Shown here: in pieces, positions 8,336-16,682 of the stretch
How the letters are laid out: each line of letters starts with the position of its first letter
Numbering within the stretch: position 1 is the first letter of the stretch
NCBI GenBank assembly: GCA_016188175.1
Contig: JACPII010000107.1
Span: 1-34,699 of the forward strand
Reading direction: 5' to 3'
From: Candidatus Woesearchaeota archaeon
Lineage (GTDB): Archaea > Nanobdellota > Nanobdellia > Woesearchaeales > JACPBV01
DNA length: 34,699 bases
Program-made: the position numbers and the translations under genes
Notes under the pieces: model-generated
What the model saw: the letters and a program-made list of their open reading frames with translations, nothing else
Databases searched by the model: none
Told to the model about the DNA's origin: nothing

Positions 8336-9603
8336 ACGCAGGCCTTCAGCAGGCCCACCCTCAGGTATTTTCTATGCTCTCAAAGAAAGGCAGGTCTTTT
8401 TTCTTTCCGAAATTGGGTATTCTTTCCCAGACCGCAGAGGCAAAAGGAAAGAAGATGAACGCCACCATCGGGATTTGCCTCGAAGAGGATGGGTCCCCTA
8501 TGCGCCTGCAAAGCATCCAGCAGCACCTCACCCTTAACCCGGGTGAAATCTATCCGTACGCCCCAAGCTTTGGCTCTCCGCAGTTGCGCGAGCAGTGGAA
8601 ATCCATGCTCCTCAGCAAAAACCCTTCATTGCAGGGAAAAGAGTTCAGCCTTCCGATAGTTGCCTGCGGCTTGACCAATGCGGTAGCCGTCGCAGCAGCC
8701 ATGTTTGTAGATTCCGGGGAAAAAGTTATCACTCCCGATTATTATTGGGAGAACTATGACCTCACCATCGCCCAGGGATGCAATGCATCGCTTGTCAAAT
8801 TCTCGACATTTAAGGGCTCCCGGTTCAATATCGAAGGCCTGAGGGGCAAGCTTCTCTCCAAGGGAGAAAAAAAGGTTGTCATCCTCAATTTTCCCAACAA
8901 TCCGACGGGATTTACCCTCAGGAAAGAGGAAGCCCCTAAGGTTGTTGAAGTCATCCGGGAGGCAGCAGAAAAAGGAAAACATATTGTTGTGCTTCTGGAT
9001 GATGCTTATTTTGGGCTTGTGTTTGAGGAAGATGCCCTGCAGGAATCGTTGTTTGGGATGCTTGCAGGCCTTTCCCCTAATGTTCTTGCCGTCAAGATAG
9101 ACGGTGCGACAAAAGAAGACTTTGCCTGGGGCTTGCGTGTCGGCTTTTTGACTTTTGCAGCAAAAGATGCTGCTAAAGAATGTTATGCTCCATTGGAAAA
9201 TAAAGCCGCAGGCGCTCTTCGCGGCTCAATATCCAACGCAAGCAACCTGTCCCAGTCGTTGGTCCTTAAGGCATACCGATCAGGTGCTTATCAGGAAGAA
9301 AAAAAGGCAAAGTTCGAATTGCTGAAGAAGAGATTCGATGAGGTCAAGAGAGTCCTCGCAGCCCATCCCGAGTTCAGGGAAGAATTTGTTCCGGAGCCGT
9401 TCAATGCAGGCTACTTTCTCTGCTTTAAGCTGAAGCATGCCGATGCAGAGGCCGTGAGAAAAAAATTGCTCGAAACGTATAGCACAGGCATCATCGCCTT
9501 TGGCAGCATCATCCGTTTCGCCTTTGTTGCCCTTCCCCTGGCAGGGATCGAGCCGGCTGTCACGAACATTTTTTCAGCATGCAGGGATTGCAGGAAACCA
9601 TGA
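8305..9603 (+). CDS. PLP-dependent aminotransferase, class I/II
   Basis: NFPNNPTGFTL, VLLDDAYFGLVFE, DGATKEDFAWGLRVGF. Confidence 0.85.
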   Translation: MEISKEAEALNAGLQQAHPQVFSMLSKKGRSFFFPKLGILSQTAEAKGKKMNATIGICLEEDGSPMRLQSIQQHLTLNPGEIYPYAPSFGSPQLREQWKSMLLSKNPSLQGKEFSLPIVACGLTNAVAVAAAMFVDSGEKVITPDYYWENYDLTIAQGCNASLVKFSTFKGSRFNIEGLRGKLLSKGEKKVVILNFPNNPTGFTLRKEEAPKVVEVIREAAEKGKHIVVLLDDAYFGLVFEEDALQESLFGMLAGLSPNVLAVKIDGATKEDFAWGLRVGFLTFAAKDAAKECYAPLENKAAGALRGSISNASNLSQSLVLKAYRSGAYQEEKKAKFELLKKRFDEVKRVLAAHPEFREEFVPEPFNAGYFLCFKLKHADAEAVRKKLLETYSTGIIAFGSIIRFAFVALPLAGIEPAVTNIFSACRDCRKP

Positions 9604-10157
9604 GCATTCCAATTCGAGGAGCCTCCCGAAAGGGAACCTTTTTCGGCGTTGTGCTTGCTGTCTTCTCGTTACTTCTGGTCATCATAGTCTTTGGGGGGGC
9701 TTACTATTTTATCATTCAGCCGCAGCTCATCAAGAAGCCGTTTATGGAAAAGCCCGGGCTTTCGGAACAAGCCCTCGAGCTGGCAGGGAGAAATTACCTT
9801 GTCCTCAATTCTTCTCATTTCAGCTACCTGGCGAATGAGATCGGCGCCTATAAGCTTAAGGGCGGGCTGGTCAGCAAGGACACTCCTGAGATTGAGTTTG
9901 TCCTGACCGATGTGGGAGCCTCATTTTCCGTTTTCGTCGAAGAAAATGTTCCTTCAGGAGTGAGGGGGAAGGCAGTCAACCCCGACATAAAGATCAAAGG
10001 GCGGCAGCTTATCGCCATCGAAGTTCTCGAATCCCGGGACATCCTTAAGGCGGTAAGGGCCCAGCTCGACAAGAATGCCCTCGAGGTCGAGCTCCTGAAA
10101 GACATGAGGGTATTGGCCGATAAGGGCTATCTCGCCTTGTGGGATACGATACGGTGA
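9579..10157 (+). CDS. Membrane-anchored protein of unknown function
   Basis: Single N-terminal TM segment (FFGVVLAVFSLLLVIIVFGGAYYFI) and soluble domain; overlaps the aminotransferase 3' end. Confidence 0.6.
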   Translation: MQGLQETMSIPIRGASRKGTFFGVVLAVFSLLLVIIVFGGAYYFIIQPQLIKKPFMEKPGLSEQALELAGRNYLVLNSSHFSYLANEIGAYKLKGGLVSKDTPEIEFVLTDVGASFSVFVEENVPSGVRGKAVNPDIKIKGRQLIAIEVLESRDILKAVRAQLDKNALEVELLKDMRVLADKGYLALWDTIR

Positions 10158-10168
10158 ATCTTGGTTAA

Positions 10169-10236
10169 ATAAAGGTATTCCATCAGTTTTTAACTGATGG
10201 TGTAAACCTGCTGGAAATGTAGCGGAATATCTTTAT
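10169..10236. repeat. Nested palindrome downstream of 9579-10157
   Basis: Outer ATAAAGGTATTCC (10169-10181)/GGAATATCTTTAT (10224-10236), 12/13; inner CCATCAGTT/AACTGATGG (10180-10200). Confidence 0.8.
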
Positions 10237-10296
10237 TCTCAGAAACAACGAAATTCCTTAAGAATTTCGTGTTCAAGAAATGCGTACATTTCTTTG

Positions 10297-10359
10297 AATC
10301 CGACCGAGCGACCGAAGGGAGCGAGCAATCCCCCCGTCTTTGACGGGGGGTGTCGGATT
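10297..10359. repeat. Nested hairpin element: AATCCGAC...[CCCCCCGTC ttt GACGGGGGG]...GTCGGATT
   Basis: Perfect 8-bp outer and 9-bp inner stems; ccgagcgaccgaagggagcgagcaatcc between arms; expanded relative at 11858-11984. Confidence 0.8.
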
Positions 10360-10472
10360 TCTTTTGAATAAGATTAAGAAATTGATGCGCCTTAAACTGT
10401 TTTTCATAACTTTCCCTGGACCAAAACCATCTTTTTAATTTGTACCATCTATTTTCAAAAAATTGTTTCATC

Positions 10473-10964
10473 TCAATCATTCCCCAGTGTAACTTCAATC
10501 TTCTCAACAATCTCTTTTGCCCTTTTAACGAGATTGTTCAATATCTCCTTATTAACATCTGTTTTTGTCCCATACTGGAACTCTTCTCTTAAAGATTTAG
10601 CATCCTGCAATTTCATCTGTTCCGTAGTCCTTATGAACGCCACATCTTTTATATCTAGCTCAAGGTTCTTTGTTTCAATAAGATGCTCAACCGCGCTTAT
10701 CGTACATTCATGATTTCTTGATTCGTACCCAAACATATACAAAATCGCTAGCAGTCCATGATACATTGCGTAATAAGCTTGAGAAACTGCCCAATCGTTA
10801 AAACCGCCCTTGATGTTATAATCCGTTGCTAAAAGATTGTGTTTTGCCTTTTCAATATGCTCCTTCGATTTCAAATGGTTAGCGGGGATTCTCTTAAGCC
10901 TATCCTCTTTAGATAGGCACCAATCCAACCGTGACCTATTGTTTAGCATTTTTGATAACCTCAA
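10473..10964 (-). CDS. HEPN-domain protein (candidate toxin of a HEPN/MNT pair)
   Basis: WAVSQAYYAMYHGLLAILYMFGYESRNHE is HEPN-like; overlaps the 3' end of the HTH-nucleotidyltransferase gene. Confidence 0.65.
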   Translation of the reverse strand: MRLSKMLNNRSRLDWCLSKEDRLKRIPANHLKSKEHIEKAKHNLLATDYNIKGGFNDWAVSQAYYAMYHGLLAILYMFGYESRNHECTISAVEHLIETKNLELDIKDVAFIRTTEQMKLQDAKSLREEFQYGTKTDVNKEILNNLVKRAKEIVEKIEVTLGND

Positions 10965-11526
10965 TAAATACAGATTCTCCCTTTAAGATTACCCCCTCTT
11001 TAATCAAAGATACTATCGCTTCTTTTCTATTATTTAATTCTTTGATTAAACCCTCCTTCTTAAGTATCAAGGGAACTACGGGTTTAGTTCTTATTGTTGA
11101 TACTTCTTGGCAAAAATCATGTACCTCTCGGGGTTTATCTGTAACAAATAAAACATCAACATCATTAAACTCTTTTTTTGTTAAAATTGAGCCAAATAAG
11201 ATAATCAATTCTCCTTTCTGGAATTCTTGAAGAGATTCGCTGTAAAGCTTAGCATAGCCGCGTAACAGCCTTTTTTCTTCAAGGAGCAATAACTCCCCTA
11301 TTTTAACAGCTTCAGGATTATCAAGGTTAAGGTTATAATTTACCGCATTGCCTATACGTTGAGCAGCGACTATCCTTTTTCTTTCTAGGTCTTTTAGAAT
11401 TTTAAAAGAACTCCCTACGCTGATCTTTAGATATTTAGCTATCTGATTGGCGTTATACCCATACCCCTCAATATTTCTAAGTAAAAACCTTACCAGCTTA
11501 GCAGTATTTTTTGGTATCATCTTCAT
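10936..11526 (-). CDS. HTH + minimal nucleotidyltransferase fusion (candidate antitoxin/regulator)
   Basis: N-terminal winged-HTH-like segment (NANQIAKYLKISVGSSFKILKDLERKRIV), then LIILFGSILTKKEFNDVDVLFVTD (GS...DVD). Confidence 0.7.
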   Translation of the reverse strand: MKMIPKNTAKLVRFLLRNIEGYGYNANQIAKYLKISVGSSFKILKDLERKRIVAAQRIGNAVNYNLNLDNPEAVKIGELLLLEEKRLLRGYAKLYSESLQEFQKGELIILFGSILTKKEFNDVDVLFVTDKPREVHDFCQEVSTIRTKPVVPLILKKEGLIKELNNRKEAIVSLIKEGVILKGESVFIEVIKNAKQ

Positions 11527-11574
11527 TCAAAGTGAATGTTTATTCAATAATAATGAATAACCCCTATATAAACA
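11524..11574 (-). promoter_or_regulatory. Promoter/operator candidate of the HEPN/MNT operon
   Basis: TATA-like gtttatatagg (minus strand, ~11564-11574); palindromes CATTCAaagTGAATG (11524-11538) and TTATTCAataataaTGAATAA (11540-11560) between it and the start codon. Confidence 0.6.
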
Positions 11575-11674
11575 TTTCTATATTTTGTATGTATTAATCT
11601 CCGTCAAGAGCGGCTCTGCCATCCTATAACAGGTGACAAAAATAATTATGCCAAAATTCACCTTCTATATTGAA

Positions 11675-11790
11675 TGCAACCATTCCATCCGGTCTTCGAC
11701 CGTTGCCGAGGCGAACCCGAGCGCAACTAAGAAAATCCGCAGATTTTCTGTTGGTGGTTGGGGTCAGTAACTCCATCCGGAATGGTTGCA
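11675..11790. repeat. Nested palindromic element with 52-bp core module
   Basis: Outer TGCAACCATTCC (11675-11686)/GGAATGGTTGCA (11779-11790), perfect 12 bp; core 11702-11753 is 51/52 identical to 13954-14005. Confidence 0.85.
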
Positions 11791-11824
11791 TGCACGAAAA
11801 AATTCCATTGGAATTTCTGGTGCC

Positions 11825-11984
11825 CCAGAAATCCTTTGAGATTTCTCAGGGCTTAAAAATCCGACCGAGCGACCCAAGGGAGAATCCAGCGTTCCAGCCT
11901 GCGGACGGAGAGAATCCAGCGTTCCGGTTGCTTCGCAACGGAGAGCGAGCAATCCCCCCGTCTTGGACTGGGGGTGGTTGGATT
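11825..11984. repeat. Hairpin module CCAGAAATCC...ATTTCTCAG plus expanded AATCCGACC...GGTTGGATT element
   Basis: Arms as at 10297-10359, but the middle carries two gaatccagcgttcc[hairpin]ggaga units; inner CCCCCCGTC/GACtGGGGG. Confidence 0.8.
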
Positions 11985-12062
11985 TTTTTACCCATATGCA
12001 AAATCCGATGTGTTACACCAAAAACATTAGCTATTTAAAGTGGGCTCAAGAATCCTTTCTCT

Positions 12063-13922
12063 ATGTCAGCCAGTAATCTTCTTGTGGGAAAAAATCTTGA
12101 AAAATTGCAGGCCCTCAGGAACCCGAAAGTATTACGGATTGTTGAGGAATATATCAGCCTCTGCAAGCCCGCAACAGTTACCGTCCTTACGGATACAAAA
12201 GAAGACATCCAGTACATGAGAGAACGTGCATTAGGGAATGGAGAAGAATCCCCCCTCAATCTAAAAGGCCACACCATCCACTTCGATGGCGCCAAAGACC
12301 AGGCAAGGGACAAGGAAAATACTAGGGTTCTCCTTCCCAAGGGGGCGAAGGTCAGCAGTTTCATCAATGCAAAAGACCGGGATGATGGCCTCAGGGAAGT
12401 GCTTGGATTTTTAGACGGCTCCATGCAGGGAAAAGAGCTGCTCGTCTGCTTCTTCTGCCTTGGTCCGAACAACTCGAGGTTTTCGATTCCTTCATTGCAG
12501 CTTACCGATTCTGCCTATGTTGCCCATAGTGAATCCATCTTATACCGGCCGGGATATGAGGAATTCAAGCGCCTGGAAGGCTCGGAAGATTTCTTTTATT
12601 TTATCCATTCCGCCGGAGAGCTCGATGAGCGCCAGAACTCCAGGAACATCGACAAGCGGAGAGTATACATCGACCTGGAGGAAAATCGCGTCTTTACCGT
12701 CAATAACCAGTATGCGGGGAACAGTGTCGGGCTGAAGAAGCTTGCCCTGCGCCTCGCGATCAACAAGGCAAACCAGGAAGATTGGCTCTGCGAGCACATG
12801 TTCATCATGGGCGCCCATGCGCTAAATGGTAAAAGGGTCACCTATTTCACCGGTGCCTACCCGAGCGCCTGCGGGAAAACCTCGACAGCGATGCTCCCCA
12901 GCCACTCCATCATCGGAGATGATATTGCCTATCTCAAGATAGCCGGCGATGGAAGGGTGTATGCCGTCAATGTGGAGCAGGGTATTTTTGGTATCATCGC
13001 CGATGTCAACCCCGAGGACGACCCCATCATCTACCATACCTTGACAACCCCCCGGGAGCTGATTTTCTCAAATGTGCTTATCGTCGATGGAGTACCCTAT
13101 TGGCTGAACATGGGCAAGCCGATGCCTAAAGAGGGGATCGCATTTTGTGGAAAATGGGATGAAGGGATGAAGGATGCAAAAGGAAAAGCGGTCCAGCCGA
13201 CAACGGCAAACGCCCGTTACACGATCAAGATCAGTGAGCTCAAGAACGCCGACCCTCAGGCAGACAATCCGCAGGGTGTCCCGATTGGCGGATTTATCTA
13301 TGGGGGCCGTGATTCAGATACTACCGTTCCTGTCTTTGAATCCTTAAGCTGGGCTCACGGGGTCTATGTGGGGGCGATGGTTGAGTCAGAGACGACTGCC
13401 GCGGCAATTGGCCAGGTGGGCGTGCGAAGCCATAACCCCATGGCAAATCTCGATTTCCTTGTTGTTCCTTTGGGATTATACATCAAGAATCACCTTGCAT
13501 TTGGAGACAGGCTTGACCGCCAGCCAAAAATATTCCATACCAACTATTTCCTCAAGGACGAGGGGAAATTCCTCAACTCCAAGATGGACAAGCAGGTGTG
13601 GCTGTTGTGGATGGAAAGCCGTGTCCATAACGACGTTGGCGCCCTGGAAACACCTGTCGGGTTTATCCCCAAATATGAAGATTTGAAAATTCTCTTTGCA
13701 GGCGCCATGAAGAAAGAGTACTCCCGGCAGGATTACGAGCAGCAGTTCTCAATAAGGATTTCCAAACTCCTCGAGAAGATAGAACGGATGCAGAAGATAT
13801 TTGCTGCCGAAGAGGGATTGCCGGGCGTTTTCACAAGCCACCTGCAGCAGGAAAAAGCCCGCCTCGAAGGCGCAAGAAAGAATTTTGGGAAGGATGTCAT
13901 TTCTCCGTTTGAATTTTATTGA
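12063..13922 (+). CDS. pckG: Phosphoenolpyruvate carboxykinase (GTP)
   Basis: FTGAYPSACGKTSTAML kinase-1a loop, EGIFGIIADVNPEDDPII, YGGRDSDTTVPVFES, FHTNYFL. Confidence 0.92.
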   Translation: MSASNLLVGKNLEKLQALRNPKVLRIVEEYISLCKPATVTVLTDTKEDIQYMRERALGNGEESPLNLKGHTIHFDGAKDQARDKENTRVLLPKGAKVSSFINAKDRDDGLREVLGFLDGSMQGKELLVCFFCLGPNNSRFSIPSLQLTDSAYVAHSESILYRPGYEEFKRLEGSEDFFYFIHSAGELDERQNSRNIDKRRVYIDLEENRVFTVNNQYAGNSVGLKKLALRLAINKANQEDWLCEHMFIMGAHALNGKRVTYFTGAYPSACGKTSTAMLPSHSIIGDDIAYLKIAGDGRVYAVNVEQGIFGIIADVNPEDDPIIYHTLTTPRELIFSNVLIVDGVPYWLNMGKPMPKEGIAFCGKWDEGMKDAKGKAVQPTTANARYTIKISELKNADPQADNPQGVPIGGFIYGGRDSDTTVPVFESLSWAHGVYVGAMVESETTAAAIGQVGVRSHNPMANLDFLVVPLGLYIKNHLAFGDRLDRQPKIFHTNYFLKDEGKFLNSKMDKQVWLLWMESRVHNDVGALETPVGFIPKYEDLKILFAGAMKKEYSRQDYEQQFSIRISKLLEKIERMQKIFAAEEGLPGVFTSHLQQEKARLEGARKNFGKDVISPFEFY

Positions 13923-13924
13923 TT

Positions 13925-14125
13925 CCTCAAAATGGGTTCATACCCCGCAGCTTGTTGCCGAGGCGAAGCCGAGCGCAACTAAGAAAATCCGCAGATTTTC
14001 TGTTGCTGCGATTAGAAACCCATTTTGAGGTTAAAAAATACCCCGCAGCTTGTTGCGGTTGGGATTTTTTATTCCTCAAAATGGGTTCATACCCCTAAGA
14101 TTTTCTGTTGCCTCCGTTGGGATTT
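13925..14125. repeat. Nested palindromic element downstream of PEPCK with same 52-bp core and partial local duplication
   Basis: CCTCAAAATGGGTT (13925-13938)/AACCCATTTTGAGG (14017-14030), perfect 14 bp; third copy in direct orientation at 14074-14087; core 13954-14005; taccccgcagcttgttgc repeated at 13940 and 14039. Confidence 0.85.
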
Positions 14126-14238
14126 TTTGTTCTGGGCTTCGTGTTGCCCTCAATCCATTTTTGGTTAGCCTTTCGCGGGTGGAAATGGCACTTCACTTCC
14201 TAACAACCCTTTTAAACTACCCCCGTTTATCCTCGGCA

Positions 14239-15351
14239 ATGAAAGCGGCTCTTGCGGGCATTGAGCTCCATTATCTCGTTCAGGAGTTTCAGGAATTGTT
14301 AGGGGGGCGGCTCGAGACTATCTACCAGCCTGAGCCCGATGACTTTTATTTTGTTTTTTATATCCCTTCTCGCGGGAAAAGGATAATCCGGCTCGTTATC
14401 GGCAAGTGCTGTTATCTTACGGGTGAAAAGCCAAGCGGCATTACCCCGGCACCTTTTTGCCTGTTCCTTAGGAAACACCTGGAAGGCGCAAAGCTCACCG
14501 GCATTGAGCAGCTCGAAGGGGAGCGTATCCTGAAGCTTTCTTTCGACCGTGATGGGAAAAGCTCTCTCTATGTGGAGCTGTTTGGAAAAGGAAATCTGAT
14601 ATTGTGCGATGCCCTGTCTTCCATCCGGGGGGCGCTTCACTACCAAAAATTTAAGGGCCGGGACATCGTTCCGAAGGCGAAATACCAGTACCCCCGCTTA
14701 AAGATCGATCCTTATTCCTGTTCCCCCAAGGACGTTGGGCATCTTCTGAAGGAAAGCTCCCTTTCGCTCGTCAAATCACTTGCCGCTGAGGTTGGATTAG
14801 GCGGTGTGTATGCAGAAGAGGCCTGCTTAAGGGCTGGTATCGAAAAGAATAGCCTGCCCGGGTCGCTTGTTGACGGCCAGATAAAAAAGATTGCCGCAGT
14901 GCTGAAAGAGATGACTTCAGCTCAGCTCCAGCCCCATCTCATCTGTAAGGGGCAGGAGATCCTTGCAGCTTCTCCCTTTTCACTCGAAATATTCAAAGGC
15001 GATGACAGCAAGCCTTTTCCATCATTAAGCGGGGCCATGGAAGAGTTTTTTAAGCATGCCCAGCCCGAAGTCAAGAAGCAATCCTCGAGCGAAAAAGAGC
15101 GTGACCGCTTGGTGCGCTTGCTTCTCATCCAGGAAGAAAATCTTGCAGGGCTTAAGGTAAAAGAGCAGGAAGAGCGTTCAAAAGGGGATCTGCTCTTTTC
15201 CCATTACCAGGATATCCAATCTCTCTTGCAGGAACTTCAGGGCCTTGCAAAAGAAAAAGGTTGGAAGGAAGTTGAGTCCGTTGCATCAGCAAATAAGATT
15301 GTGCGCCATATAAACCTTAAGGATAAGACTATCGCCCTTGAGCTGGATTGA
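14239..15351 (+). CDS. rqcH: NFACT-N/RqcH-NEMF-like protein, apparently without NFACT-R domain
   Basis: MKAALAGIELHYLVQEFQELLGGRLETIYQP...LFGKGNLILCD, HhH-like AEEACLRAGI, coiled coil ending KTIALELD. Internal start 14239 preferred over 14050, which lies in the repeat. Confidence 0.75.
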   Translation: MKAALAGIELHYLVQEFQELLGGRLETIYQPEPDDFYFVFYIPSRGKRIIRLVIGKCCYLTGEKPSGITPAPFCLFLRKHLEGAKLTGIEQLEGERILKLSFDRDGKSSLYVELFGKGNLILCDALSSIRGALHYQKFKGRDIVPKAKYQYPRLKIDPYSCSPKDVGHLLKESSLSLVKSLAAEVGLGGVYAEEACLRAGIEKNSLPGSLVDGQIKKIAAVLKEMTSAQLQPHLICKGQEILAASPFSLEIFKGDDSKPFPSLSGAMEEFFKHAQPEVKKQSSSEKERDRLVRLLLIQEENLAGLKVKEQEERSKGDLLFSHYQDIQSLLQELQGLAKEKGWKEVESVASANKIVRHINLKDKTIALELD

Positions 15352-15410
15352 CGGGCTCGATTAATCCCAAAACAAAAAAGTTTATATAATTAGTTCTCAG
15401 GAAATCTATC

Positions 15411-16544
15411 ATGGCTTCAGATTTCCATGGCAGTATGGGTTCTTATGTGCATTCGAGGAAGCACCAGATGAAAATCCGCAGCTTGACCGAGCGGGTTGCA
15501 AACAAGGTTATTGCAGTAAAATTAAAGATTGCCCATGGATTAAGCAAAGTTTCAGGCATCTCCTTCGGAGCCAAAGACGAAGTCTCAGCTGAGAGGACAG
15601 CCGCTCCGGTGGATGAATCTCAATCCTTGATGCATGAGCCAAAATCTGTTGTCGAAGAACCGATCGGGGAGATAAAAAAATTGCCGTTGAGCCATCTTCA
15701 GCAGCTTCTCAAGATGAGCCGTGAGAAAGGGATGCAGGGGGGCGATTCTAGCCAGGAATCTATTCCCCCTCCATCTGTTCAGCTGCCGCCCCCAGCAACA
15801 CCCACCCTCCTGCAGCTTACCTCCAAAGTTGAACAAGCCCAGGAAACCTCCAAAAAAGAGCCAGCCCCAAAAAAAGAAGGGATCAGGTTTGGAAACTTTA
15901 TCAGGAATTTTTTCCACCGCATCGAGGGAACGCAGGCCGTTTATGAAAGTGAAGTGGCTGGTTCCTCAGTCCAGGATGCCGTTGCAGCCTCACATGCTCA
16001 GGAAGTGACTCCTGAGAAAGTCGATTACCTGTTTGAAGGTTCTCAACCGGTTGCTGCTGAAGAGGCGCTTCCTCCCTCCGTTTCGTCATGTTCTGATGAT
16101 GCAGGTATATCCCCTCGCGGAGCCGTTGGCCAGGAAGCGGCAGGTACCCTGGATTCCGGGGAAGAAATCAAAGGACAGCCAACCACAGGGATAGATGAGC
16201 CTGCCTCCTTTGAAGCTTCCGGATCACAGCATGGATCTCACAATGTCCTTGGCTTTATTTCTGTCCAGCGGGCATCCGATTACGAGCGCGAGCAGGAAAC
16301 ATTGAGGAAAGCTGAGGAATCCCAGCGGGAGCAGGAAGCCCTTGCTGCACAGCGCCTCCTTGAAGAGGAGATGGAAAAAGTTGAGGTCCCCATCCAAAAG
16401 GACGAATCGCAGGAAACCGGATCCTCTGTTGAGGATATGGGGGAGCTTTTCCCCGAACAAGAGCAGAAGCAGAAGGATGTGGACCAGGAAGAGGTCATCG
16501 AGTTAGGGTCGGGCTATCGGATTCAAGTAGTCCAGAACAAATAG
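15411..16544 (+). CDS. Low-complexity/coiled-coil protein of unknown function
   Basis: E/Q/S/P-rich 377 aa with basic N-terminal region; archaeal-type TATA (aaaaagtttatataatta) upstream. Confidence 0.6.
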   Translation: MASDFHGSMGSYVHSRKHQMKIRSLTERVANKVIAVKLKIAHGLSKVSGISFGAKDEVSAERTAAPVDESQSLMHEPKSVVEEPIGEIKKLPLSHLQQLLKMSREKGMQGGDSSQESIPPPSVQLPPPATPTLLQLTSKVEQAQETSKKEPAPKKEGIRFGNFIRNFFHRIEGTQAVYESEVAGSSVQDAVAASHAQEVTPEKVDYLFEGSQPVAAEEALPPSVSSCSDDAGISPRGAVGQEAAGTLDSGEEIKGQPTTGIDEPASFEASGSQHGSHNVLGFISVQRASDYEREQETLRKAEESQREQEALAAQRLLEEEMEKVEVPIQKDESQETGSSVEDMGELFPEQEQKQKDVDQEEVIELGSGYRIQVVQNK

Positions 16545-16595
16545 CTCAAGGTAAAGGCACTTTATCGGGGTAAACATCTTCTCAGGTATATTCCC

Positions 16596-16658
16596 TTTCT
16601 CAGTTCGCAGGACTAGTATACCCGTCGTCGGGCGTTTCGAAGATGCTAAACAAATACC
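16596..16658 (+). repeat. Copy 2 of the 63-bp intergenic repeat
   Basis: tttctcagttcgcaggactagtatacccgtcgtcgggcgtttcgaagatgctaaacaaatacc; about 53/63 identical to 7674-7736, ungapped. Confidence 0.8.
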
Positions 16659-16682
16659 CTTTCTTCAATGTTTTTCATTCCT

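Noticed and set aside
11670-12038. 122-aa ORF
   Set aside because: Composed almost wholly of nested repeat modules; repeated peptide ENPAFQ/ENPAFR mirrors the DNA repeats.
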